Source of the DNA: Chloroflexota bacterium
Lineage (GTDB): Bacteria; Chloroflexota; Anaerolineae; Anaerolineales; Anaerolineaceae
DNA: 5,311 bases
Reading direction: 5' to 3'
Assembly: GCA_019136175.1 (NCBI GenBank)
Contig: JAGVUS010000265.1
Coordinates: 1-5,311 of the forward strand
Below, piece by piece: positions 1-5,311 of the stretch. The first letter of the stretch is position 1. Each line of letters starts with the position of its first letter. The notes under the pieces are model-generated. The model was not told where the DNA came from. It saw only the letters and a list, made by a program, of their open reading frames with translations, and did no database searches. The translations under genes and the position numbers were made by a program.

Positions 1-822
1 TTTTCGGGCATTGACTGCACCCCAGATGGGAAGACCGATAAATGCAGCAGCACAGCACATGAAGAAAATCCCCATGGTGACGTCTTCACCGGACACTCCC
101 AATAAATCCCAAAACGAAGGCTTGGTGACGACGGTTGTGGGGACAACAGTACCAGGAAATGCTGCGCCAAAACGATATTCCTTGTCAGATTTCGCCTGGT
201 CTGTGTACCAGCGGTACACCACCCGGTTTTGATCGTTGATAAACACTTCGTTGGGTTCCTCCGTACCAGGCCAGCCCCCCTTGGGAGGGTAATAACGGGG
301 TTGATCTTCTGTAATATTTGGGGGAAGGATCAACGAAACGGTAGTAAATGTATTGCCACTTACACCATCAAAATAGTTGGGAACAAAGTTGAAACTCACA
401 TAGTCATTGCCATCCACTTTGGTGGTGAACAGGACATCGGTGATGCCATCCAGCTTGATGTAAACTTCTCCCTGCCCGCCGGGTTGGATGGAATTTGCGC
501 CCAGTCCAAATTCAACCCCTCCACTCAAAACGGTGGATGATGCAATGTGTGTGATTTTCTTTCCGTTGATCGTCCCACTGAAATTGGAAAGCGAGTAGGA
601 GCCGGGATAAGGCATTCCAACATCGATGTATTCCATCACAGGACCAGCAGGATCGTTGACAAACAGGTAATAGTACTCAATGGTTACATTTCCGCTTTCA
701 TCCACCGAGAAGGCTGCTTCCGACTCGGGAACGGTAAACGAATAGGACTGACCTGCAACACTGCCCGACAGGGACAGGAAGAAAACCAGGAACAAAATGC
801 CCAGGATTTGGAATTTACGCAT
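1..822 (-). CDS. Secreted/membrane-anchored protein of unknown function, C-terminus off the left edge
   Basis: This frame is open from an ATG at 822 to the window edge (274 codons, no stop). A strong GGGGAGG ribosome binding site at 829-835 fixes the start. Residues 1-23 form a signal peptide: charged MRK, a hydrophobic run rich in L, F and I, then S-V-A before a likely cleavage site. Residues 25 to about 240 look like an exported beta-rich domain. It begins SYSFTVPESEAAFSVDESGN and alternates short strands with G/N/P turns. A hydrophobic segment at about 249-270, followed by N-A-R-K, is probably a membrane span with the remainder cytoplasmic. The N-terminal pattern (exported strand-rich domain, then a membrane anchor) loosely recalls DUF2207-type membrane proteins, but I see no decisive motif. 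The gene lies 24 bases downstream of the zinc-ribbon membrane protein gene, so the two are probably co-transcribed. Certain: a real, exported, 3'-truncated gene. Unknown: its function. Confidence 0.82.
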   Translation of the reverse strand, partial: MRKFQILGILFLVFFLSLSGSVAGQSYSFTVPESEAAFSVDESGNVTIEYYYLFVNDPAGPVMEYIDVGMPYPGSYSLSNFSGTINGKKITHIASSTVLSGGVEFGLGANSIQPGGQGEVYIKLDGITDVLFTTKVDGNDYVSFNFVPNYFDGVSGNTFTTVSLILPPNITEDQPRYYPPKGGWPGTEEPNEVFINDQNRVVYRWYTDQAKSDKEYRFGAAFPGTVVPTTVVTKPSFWDLLGVSGEDVTMGIFFMCCAAAFIGLPIWGAVNARK

Positions 823-846
823 GCAAAACCTCCCCGTGGATGAGTC

Positions 847-1224
847 TTACCATTTTGGCTGTTCGGTTATTTGATAGACCGTGTGGCAATAAGGGCACGT
901 GACCATGGGCGCTCCATTGACCACCTGGATGTTTTCTGCCTGCAATGTGCCGCCGCATGACTGGCATTTAATTGTATCCATGCTGACATTTCCTGGCAGG
1001 TCCACCTGCAGGGTGACCTGTTGAGGCTGTTCCGGAACGCGGGGTTGCAGAACCTTGGCGCCAATAAAGATTAAGACAAATCCAACACCTACCAGAATGA
1101 AACCGGTCAGCAACCACCCCCCCGGGTTATCCGATTGTGGACTGAAGGCTCCCAGGATGAATAAAACGCCAAATAGGATCAGGATGGCGGCAGCAATGTA
1201 GGCGAGAATTCTTAGAGTTTTCAT
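847..1224 (-). CDS. Small two-span membrane protein with C-terminal zinc ribbon
   Basis: Complete 125-residue protein. The ATG at 1222-1224 is preceded by GGAGG at 1229-1233, and the stop is at 847-849. Two hydrophobic helices are clear: residues 5-27 and about 37-57, separated by a short polar, glycine-rich turn (S-P-Q-S-D-N-P-G-G). A proline/glutamine-rich linker (61-70) leads to a C-terminal zinc ribbon with C87-Q-S-C90 and C110-P-Y-C113, the classic pair of CxxC knuckles about 19 residues apart. The ribbon has the look of a structural metal site rather than a catalytic one. The first helix could also act as an uncleaved signal anchor. With both helices spanning, the ribbon would face the same side as the N-terminus, probably the cytoplasm. 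It is the first gene of a two-gene unit with the exported protein downstream, so the two may work in one membrane complex. I do not recognise a named family. Confidence 0.85.
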   Translation of the reverse strand: MKTLRILAYIAAAILILFGVLFILGAFSPQSDNPGGWLLTGFILVGVGFVLIFIGAKVLQPRVPEQPQQVTLQVDLPGNVSMDTIKCQSCGGTLQAENIQVVNGAPMVTCPYCHTVYQITEQPKW

Positions 1225-1275
1225 GAAACCTCCGGGATCAGTACTGTGGAACGTGATGGATGGACTTCAAAGAAT

Positions 1276-1306
1276 AGTTTAACATATTTTGACTGGTTGG
1301 AGACAA
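1276..1306 (-). promoter_or_regulatory. Candidate promoter for the zinc-ribbon/secreted protein pair
   Basis: Read on the minus strand, TTGTCT (1306-1301) is followed after 19 bases by TAAACT (1281-1276). The -10 is preceded by T-G-T, giving an extended -10 (TGTTAAACT). This would start transcription near 1269, about 45 bases before the ATG at 1224. The 19-base spacer is long, so the extended -10 carries most of the weight. It is the best sigma70-like match upstream of this gene pair. Confidence 0.4.
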
Positions 1307-1401
1307 TCCGGGATGGGATTGTGCTCATGCATGACCGTCACAGGAACAGGTGTTTCCTCTCCTATGATTGCAGGCACATCCGTACGGGAGTAATCAAAGG
1401 T

Positions 1402-1416
1402 ATCTTATCATAAGAT
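1402..1416. repeat. Perfect palindrome upstream of the radical SAM gene
   Basis: ATCTTAT-C-ATAAGAT is a perfect 7-1-7 inverted repeat ending 7 bases before the ribosome binding site of the gene at 1438. It contains TATCAT (1406-1411), a 5/6 match to a -10 box, but no good -35 lies 16-18 bases upstream. It could be an operator for a dimeric regulator, or chance. A one-base loop makes it unlikely to act as an RNA hairpin. Confidence 0.4.
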
Positions 1417-1437
1417 GCTTGACGAGGAGGTTTCATT

Positions 1438-2919
1438 GTGAAAATTCTCATGCTCTATCCCGAGTTTCCTGATACATTTTGGAGTTTTCGTCATGCGCTC
1501 CAATTTGTTCGAAAGAAATCCTCGTCACCACCATTGGGGTTAATTACCATTGCTGCCCTGCTGCCGGATCATTGGGAGAAACGCCTCGTTGACCTGAATA
1601 TCCAGCCACTGCTTGATTGGCAGATTGCCTGGGCGGACATGGTTTTCATTTCTGCAATGGTTGTTCAAAGAAAATCTACGCAGGAATTGGTGGAACGTTG
1701 CAAGCGACGAGGGAAAACGATTGTGGCTGGCGGTCCCCTGTTTTTACAGGAATGGGAGAAGTTTCCCCTGGTGGATCATTTTATTTTAAATGAAGGTGAA
1801 TTAACTCTCCCTGATTTTATTCATGATTTGGGGATGGGTACACCCAGGCGATTGTATCAGTCAACAGAATTTGCTGAAATGAGTTGCAGCCCTATGCCCA
1901 TGTGGGAACTGGTCAACCTAAAAAGATATGATTCTCTCAGCATCCAGTATTCCCGCGGCTGCCCATTTGATTGCGAATTTTGTAATATTACTGCCATGCT
2001 GGGGCACAAGCCGCGAACAAAGTCGGCATCCCAGATTCTTGCAGAGCTTGATCAAATGTATCAATTGGGATGGCGAAGAAACATCTTCTTTGTCGATGAT
2101 AATTTCATTGGGAATAAACGACAGTTGAAAGAGGAAATTCTTCCAGCACTGATTGAGTGGAGGAAGGGGAAAACAGGTTGTTCATTTGTTACCGAGGCGT
2201 CCATTAACCTGGCGGATGACCCGGAATTAATGGAAATGATGGCAGCCGCAGGTTTTACCCAGGTATTTGTGGGAATTGAAACCACCCATGAAGCCAGTCT
2301 GGTGGAATGCAATAAAGGTCAAAATCGAAATCGAAATTTATTGGAAAGTGTTCACCGGATGTTGAAAAAAGGTTTACAGGTGATGGGTGGATTCATTGTC
2401 GGTTTTGATCATGACCCGCCGGAAGTCTTTGATATGCAGATTGACTTCATCCAGAGAGCCGGGATCGTGACTGCAATGGTTGGCATGCTGCAGGCAATTG
2501 GAGGGACTCGCTTATACCAAAGAATGGAAAGCGAAGGCAGAATCCACCATGACACCACAGGGGATAATGCAGATGGAACAACAAATATCATTCCTCGAAT
2601 GGGCGTGGAGTCCTTGAGAGCTGGATACAGCCAGGTGATGTCTCAACTGTATGAACCGGAGCTTTTTTATGAGCGCGTGAAGACCTGTCTGGCATTATAT
2701 GAGCCTGTGCGGGCACCAGTCCGATTGGGCTGGGATGAAATCCACGCTTTCTTTCGCTCCATCTGGTTGTTGGGGATTGTAGGCAAAGATCGAAAATATT
2801 ACTGGGACCTTTTCCGGTGGGTGCTGAAGAAATTCCCCCAAAAATTACCGCTGGCAATTACGTTTTCCATTTATGGGTACCATTTTCGGGCTGTGAACCG
2901 GCAAAATGGTTTGATATAA
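1438..2919 (+). CDS. B12-binding-domain radical SAM protein, HpnP-like (DUF4070 type)
   Basis: Complete 493-residue protein. The start is GTG at 1438, chosen because GAGGAGG at 1424-1430 sits 7 bases upstream; a later ATG (codon 5) fits less well. Residues 1 to about 130 look like a Rossmann-like cobalamin-binding domain: the N-terminal strand ILMLYPEF, P-P-L-G-L near 31-35, V-A-G-G-P at 96-100 and N-E-G-E at 118-121. The DxHxxG motif of base-off B12 enzymes is absent, as is usual in this class. The radical SAM core follows, with the [4Fe-4S] ligands C175, C179 and C182 (CPFDCEFC) and a following N-I-T-x-M-x-G-H-x-P-R-T-K stretch. F-F-V-D-D-N-F at 217-223 and G-G-F-I-V-G-F-D at 317-324 belong to the same barrel. 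The C-terminal part, after about 340, resembles DUF4070. Family knowledge: related enzymes methylate unactivated carbons using cobalamin, for example hopanoid C-2 methylase HpnP. The actual substrate cannot be read from the sequence, so no symbol is given. Confidence 0.88.
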   Translation: MKILMLYPEFPDTFWSFRHALQFVRKKSSSPPLGLITIAALLPDHWEKRLVDLNIQPLLDWQIAWADMVFISAMVVQRKSTQELVERCKRRGKTIVAGGPLFLQEWEKFPLVDHFILNEGELTLPDFIHDLGMGTPRRLYQSTEFAEMSCSPMPMWELVNLKRYDSLSIQYSRGCPFDCEFCNITAMLGHKPRTKSASQILAELDQMYQLGWRRNIFFVDDNFIGNKRQLKEEILPALIEWRKGKTGCSFVTEASINLADDPELMEMMAAAGFTQVFVGIETTHEASLVECNKGQNRNRNLLESVHRMLKKGLQVMGGFIVGFDHDPPEVFDMQIDFIQRAGIVTAMVGMLQAIGGTRLYQRMESEGRIHHDTTGDNADGTTNIIPRMGVESLRAGYSQVMSQLYEPELFYERVKTCLALYEPVRAPVRLGWDEIHAFFRSIWLLGIVGKDRKYYWDLFRWVLKKFPQKLPLAITFSIYGYHFRAVNRQNGLI

Positions 2920-2920
2920 T
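2912..2920 (+). promoter_or_regulatory. Extended -10 promoter element for degV
   Basis: TGATATAAT is a perfect extended -10 (TGnTATAAT). Its TATAAT (2915-2920) overlaps the TAA stop of the upstream radical SAM gene (2917-2919). The -35 region 17 bases upstream (TGTGAA, 2892-2897) is poor, which extended -10 promoters tolerate. The predicted start near 2927 gives a leader of about 45 bases before the TTG at 2972. The degV gene can therefore be transcribed independently as well as by read-through. Confidence 0.5.
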
Positions 2921-2971
2921 GAACGCATTGTTTATTATTGGTAAGGAAATCTACCAGGGTGAGGATTAACA

Positions 2972-3832
2972 TTGGCTAACAAACGAATTGCTTTGATTAC
3001 CGACAGTACCTGCGATATCCCGGCAGATTGGCGGAAGATGTATGACATCCGCATTGTGCCACTGACGTTGGTTTGGGGACAGGAACAATACCTGGATGGG
3101 GTGGATATGCAGCCAGCTGAGTTTTATGAGCGCCTGGCAACAGACCCTGTGACTCCAAAGACTTCCCAGCCCGCCCCCAGCCAGTTTCTGAGCGCTTTTG
3201 AAGCTGCAAGAGAAGATGGATATGAAGAGGCGATTGTATTCACCATCTCATCCAACATGAGTGGAACCATCGCATCTGCACGGCAGGCAGTCGAATTTTC
3301 TCCCATTCCTGTTCAGGTTGTGGATTCCCTGGAGAATTCCATGGGGTTGGGGTGGCAGGTAATCACAGCAGCCAGAACCAGGGAAAATGGAGGGGACAGC
3401 CCAGCCATGATCGCTGCGGCTCAAAAGGCGCGCACTACCATGAAGTATGGTATTTTACTCGATACAATGAATTACCTTGTCTCGGGTGGCAGGATTGGCG
3501 GTGCGGTGCGATTTCTTAACTCGGTGTTGCAGATTAAGCCGGAAATCTGGTTGAATGGCGAAACCGGAAAAGTGGAGGCGGGTCTTCCTGCCCGTTCACG
3601 CGAGAAGGGGATTGAAAACCTGTACAGGAATTTTTTTCGCAAGATGGATGTCACCAAGCCATTGCATCTGACTGTTCTTCATAATGCTGCACTGGAAGAA
3701 GCCAGGACCATGATGGAAAGGGTCATCAAAGATTTTCATCCTTTTGAAATATTTATCCAGATGTGTTCTCCCATCCTTGGGGCGCATACCGGTCCACGGG
3801 CTATTGCGCTCTGTGGTTATTATGAGATGTAA
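2972..3832 (+). CDS. DegV family protein (FakB-like fatty-acid-binding protein)
   Basis: Complete 286-residue protein of usual DegV length. It begins with TTG at 2972, chosen because GGTGAGG at 2958-2964 sits 7 bases upstream and the reading MANKRIALITDSTCDIP matches the expected N-terminus. Family landmarks in order: T-D-S-T-C-D-I-P at 10-17, T-S-Q-P at 64-67, I-S-S-N-M-S-G-T at 92-99, D-T-M-N-Y-L-x-S-G-G-R-I at 164-175, and P-I-L-G-A-H-T-G-P at 267-275. In FakB proteins the equivalent Thr, Ser and His residues hold the fatty-acid carboxylate; here T64, S93/S94 and H272 are candidates. Known role: FakB presents bound fatty acid to the kinase FakA to make acyl-phosphate for phospholipid synthesis. 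No fakA gene is visible, so acyl binding is likely but the downstream use is unknown. The upstream gap is 52 bases and the downstream neighbour is convergent rnpB. Confidence 0.92.
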   Translation: MANKRIALITDSTCDIPADWRKMYDIRIVPLTLVWGQEQYLDGVDMQPAEFYERLATDPVTPKTSQPAPSQFLSAFEAAREDGYEEAIVFTISSNMSGTIASARQAVEFSPIPVQVVDSLENSMGLGWQVITAARTRENGGDSPAMIAAAQKARTTMKYGILLDTMNYLVSGGRIGGAVRFLNSVLQIKPEIWLNGETGKVEAGLPARSREKGIENLYRNFFRKMDVTKPLHLTVLHNAALEEARTMMERVIKDFHPFEIFIQMCSPILGAHTGPRAIALCGYYEM

Positions 3833-3839
3833 TTCCAAA

Positions 3840-4252
3840 GGCTCAGGCTGATCTATAAGCCGCATTCTGTCCCTGCAGGGGTATCCAAAGGACGATTCAG
3901 CAGGAGGCGATCATCTCTCTAGGCGGTTTGTTGCCAATCCGCTCATGCAGCCTACCCGGAACTTGCGGAAGCGAGCAGCCTCCCAGCCACAAGGGCTTCG
4001 TTCCTGCTTGGCTTTGCTCCAGACGGGGGTTGCCTGGCTGCCGCATTACTGCGGACACCGGTGGTCTCTTACACCACCATTTCACCCTTGCCAGTGGTTC
4101 CCGCAGGGAGAACCAGGCTGGCGGTATGTTTCTGTGGCCCGATCCGGCAGGTTGCCCCGCCCCGGGAGTTTCCCCGGCGTCTTGCTCTGTGGAGTGCGGA
4201 CTTTCCTCAGCCTTGCTTGCGCAAAGCCGCGATCACCCGATCAGCCTGAGCA
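3840..4252 (-). ncRNA. rnpB: RNase P RNA, bacterial type A
   Basis: This is the catalytic RNA of RNase P, which trims the 5' leader from pre-tRNAs. On the minus strand the conserved blocks appear in order. They are GAGGAAAGTCCGCACTCC near the 5' end, ACCGCC, AGGGTGAAATGGTGG with GTAAGAGACCACCGG, GGAGCAAAGCC, GGGTAGGCTGC (its GGU is the tRNA-CCA contact of loop L15) and ACAGAATGCGGCTTATA at the 3' end. Helix P1 is a perfect 13-bp pairing of 4239-4251 with 3841-3853 and sets the ends, for a length of about 413 nt. P3 is a 7-9 bp hairpin capped by a GCAA tetraloop (loop 4217-4220). P4 pairs AAGTCCGCA (4203-4195) with TGCGGCTT (3864-3857), keeping the bulged U. Its CCGCA/TGCGG bases differ from the E. 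coli CCGGG/CCCGG but co-vary, which supports a functional RNA. Open frames over this region are spurious. Confidence 0.97.
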
Positions 4253-4257
4253 CTTCC

Positions 4258-4286
4258 ATCTTACATGGGTTTGACAGGGGTGTCAA
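4258..4286 (-). promoter_or_regulatory. rnpB promoter
   Basis: On the minus strand a consensus TTGACA -35 (4286-4281) is followed by exactly 17 bases and a -10 of TAAGAT (4263-4258). Counting 7 bases on places the start at about 4251, a G that is the first base of helix P1. Promoter and RNA 5' end therefore agree independently, as expected for a strong stable-RNA promoter with little or no leader. Confidence 0.75.
4271..4286. repeat. Palindrome TTGACA-GGGG-TGTCAA over the rnpB -35
   Basis: A perfect 6-4-6 inverted repeat. One arm is the rnpB -35 hexamer; the other shows TTGACA on the plus strand (4271-4276) but has no -10 at 16-18 bases, so it is not an obvious second promoter. It may be an operator, or chance from duplication of a -35-like word. 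Confidence 0.4.
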
Positions 4287-4321
4287 TATGGAATGTGCCG
4301 ATCATAAAGCCCGGTTATTGG

Positions 4322-4350
4322 TTGCCTGGTTTGAATTTCAAGACTATAAT
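4322..4350 (+). promoter_or_regulatory. tpiA promoter
   Basis: TTGCCT (4322-4327) is separated by 17 bases from a consensus TATAAT (4345-4350). The predicted start is near 4357, giving a leader of about 23 bases before the ATG at 4380. The spacer contains the short palindrome TTGAA-T-TTCAA (4331-4341). The promoter lies back to back with the rnpB promoter, leaving about 35 bases between their -35 boxes. Confidence 0.6.
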
Positions 4351-4379
4351 CCAACAAATTCTTCTTTGATGAGGGAACC

Positions 4380-5133
4380 ATGAGAAAACCATTTGTAGCT
4401 GGAAACTGGAAAATGAATAAACTTGCCGGGCAGGCAAAAATCCTGGTAGAGGAAATGCTTCCCGGATTGCAATCTGTGCCTGCGGTAGAGTCTGTCCTGT
4501 GTCCACCATTTCTGTCATTGATGCTGGTATCGGAACTGGTTGCAAACACGGGTATTGGGGTTGGCGCCCAGAACCTATTTTGGGAAACATCCGGTGCTTA
4601 TACAGGAGAGGTCTCTCCGGAGATGGTCAGGGAATTTTGTGATTATGTCATCCTTGGGCACTCTGAGCGCAGGGCATATTTTGGCGAAACAGACCAGACT
4701 TTGAACAAGCGTGTTCTGGCTGCCCTGAAGGTTGGACTGACTCCAATTGTCTGTGTTGGAGAAACCCTGTCTGAAAATGAAGCCGGGCTGACTGCAGATG
4801 TCATTCACCGCCAGGTTGTGGAAGGCTTGGCAAATTTGACTGCAGAACAGGGAGAAAAGCTGGTTGTTGCATACGGCAATCGGAACAGGACGGGCAGCAA
4901 GTGGACCAGTCGCCAATACCGTTTTAGCGGATATTATTCGCCCGACACTGGCGGATTTATTTGGTGATGAGGTTGCTCAGGGGATCCGGATCCTGTATGG
5001 GGGATCTGTGACCAGTGCAAACGCTGCCGAATTTTTTGGACAACCAGAAATTGATGGAGCATTGGTTGGTGGAGCCAGCCTGAAACCGGCGGATTTTGTT
5101 GCCATTGTGCAAGCTGCCGCTCAAACGATCTGA
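4380..5133 (+). pseudogene. tpiA: Triosephosphate isomerase, frameshifted with catalytic Glu motif deleted
   Basis: Triosephosphate isomerase interconverts glyceraldehyde-3-phosphate and dihydroxyacetone phosphate in glycolysis. The ATG at 4380 follows a GAGGG at 4371-4375. The first frame reads correctly for residues 1-165: A-G-N-W-K-M-N with N9 and K11, G-A-Q-N at 62-65, electrophile H94 in I-L-G-H-S-E-R-R, and V-C-V-G-E at 124-128. It ends its TIM-like sequence at L-V-V-A-Y (tac at 4872-4874). The family then requires E-P-V-W-A-I-G-T-G. Instead a single g (4875) is followed, in another frame from 4876, by A-I-G-T-G-R. That frame carries on normally through Y-G-G-S-V and V-G-G-A-S to the stop at 5131-5133. 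Eleven bases are missing, so the catalytic base (expected residue 166) and P-V-W are lost. Left unshifted, the first frame ends at 4967 after 30 unrelated residues. With the missing bases restored the protein would be 254 residues, the normal length. It is either a genuine mutation or an assembly error. Confidence 0.9.
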
Positions 5134-5147
5134 GCCCAAAAATCTTC

Positions 5148-5311
5148 ATGGCAGGTACAGCCTTTGATGGTTTGGTCTGGTTGGTAGTTTGCCTGGTGGT
5201 GTTTATCCTGGTAAAACGAGCCCTTGATTTTGAAATTCAAGCCATTTTTCTCCTGATTTTTCGAAAGCCCAATTTTGCGATTGGGCTATATTCCATCCTG
5301 TTTCTTCCCGG
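5148..5311 (+). CDS. N-terminus of a hydrophobic membrane protein, off the right edge
   Basis: The frame from the ATG at 5148 stays open to the edge (54 codons). It starts 14 bases after the tpiA stop with no clear Shine-Dalgarno, so it may depend on coupling to tpiA translation. Residues about 8-22 (G-L-V-W-L-V-V-C-L-V-V-F-I-L-V) form a first membrane helix. A basic/acidic stretch K-R-A-L-D-F-E-I-Q-A follows, then a second hydrophobic run (I-F-L-L-I-F), then R-K-P-N-F-A-I-G and a third run ending I-L-F-L-P. From memory, the pattern of helix, E-I-Q-A, R-K-P-N and L-F-L-P resembles the start of some M50-type (site-2 protease-like) membrane peptidases in Chloroflexota. The diagnostic HExxH would lie beyond the edge, so that identification is only a guess. 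Confidence 0.55.
   Translation, partial: MAGTAFDGLVWLVVCLVVFILVKRALDFEIQAIFLLIFRKPNFAIGLYSILFLP
5266..5287. repeat. 8-bp perfect hairpin inside the right-edge gene
   Basis: AGCCCAAT, loop TTTGCG, ATTGGGCT: a perfect 8-bp stem with a 6-base loop. It lies inside the open frame starting at 5148 and has no T-run following on the plus strand. It is probably an mRNA structure or chance rather than an intrinsic terminator. Confidence 0.4.

Noticed and set aside
11..843. Three plus-strand frames of 73, 103 and 98 residues
   Set aside because: They are antisense to the exported protein gene at 1-822, which has a strong ribosome site, a signal peptide and a continuous open frame to the edge.
1341..1358. 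AGGAA...TTCCT imperfect inverted repeat in the divergent region
   Set aside because: Only five paired bases across a 7-base spacer and no match to a known operator; weaker than the 1402-1416 palindrome.
2322..2337. Short tandem repeat of aaatcg
   Set aside because: Only two full units inside the radical SAM coding frame (encoding N-R-N-R-N); too short to mean anything.
3928..4383. Open frames of 151, 109 and 62 residues on the plus strand and 62 on the minus strand over 3897-4383
   Set aside because: They lie over rnpB; the conserved RNA blocks and helices explain the sequence, and the translations are Cys/Pro/Arg-rich with no protein-like pattern.
4864..5133. Separate 89-residue gene starting with TTG, as half of a split triosephosphate isomerase
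   Set aside because: Its body is the C-terminal third of TIM in another frame. The catalytic Glu is missing from both parts, so a functional split enzyme is not supported; a deletion explains it better.
5230..5240. TTGAA-A-TTCAA, the reverse complement of the 11-mer at 4331-4341
   Set aside because: One copy is inside a coding frame and the other in a promoter spacer; an AT-rich 11-base palindrome is likely by chance.
5266..5287. Hairpin considered as an intrinsic terminator for tpiA
   Set aside because: No T-run follows on the plus strand and it lies inside a continuing open frame more than 130 bases after the tpiA stop.
1..5311. CRISPR array, tRNA, insertion sequence or transposase
   Set aside because: No regularly spaced repeats, tRNA cloverleaf or transposase-like frame or terminal repeats were seen on either strand.

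Overview
The window looks like ordinary housekeeping and membrane-protein chromosome from a free-living bacterium with roughly balanced base composition and strong GGAGG-type ribosome binding sites. A type A RNase P RNA, a B12-binding radical SAM enzyme of the HpnP/DUF4070 kind, a DegV protein and a membrane/zinc-ribbon pair together resemble Chloroflexota (Anaerolineae-like) genomes. That taxonomic guess is inference from recalled gene content and was not tested.

Layout, left to right. (1) Positions 1-1224, minus strand: a two-gene unit. It is read first through a 125-residue protein with two membrane spans and a C-terminal CxxC...CxxC zinc ribbon. It then continues, after a 24-base gap, into a secreted or membrane-anchored protein that runs off the left edge. 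(2) Positions 1225-1437: a divergent promoter region with a perfect 7-1-7 palindrome just upstream of the next gene. (3) Positions 1438-2919, plus strand: a complete B12-binding-domain radical SAM protein, starting at GTG. (4) Positions 2972-3832, plus strand: a complete DegV (FakB-like fatty-acid-binding) protein, starting at TTG. A perfect extended -10 (TGATATAAT) overlaps the stop codon of the radical SAM gene. (5) About 3840-4252, minus strand: rnpB, the RNase P RNA, convergent with degV and only about 8 bases from its stop codon. (6) Positions 4253-4379: a compact divergent promoter region serving rnpB leftward and tpiA rightward. (7) Positions 4380-5133, plus strand: triosephosphate isomerase. 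The gene is broken by an apparent 11-base deletion that removes the catalytic-glutamate motif (EPVW) and shifts the frame. (8) Positions 5148-5311, plus strand: the start of a hydrophobic membrane protein that runs off the right edge.

The genes do not form one obvious pathway. The radical SAM and DegV genes are adjacent and co-directional, and both families can touch lipid metabolism (hopanoid methylation, fatty-acid binding), but that link is weak. I did not find a new defence or mobile system. The most notable observations are the lesion in tpiA placed exactly on the catalytic residue, the tightly packed rnpB locus with convergent and divergent neighbours, and the uncharacterised membrane/zinc-ribbon pair.
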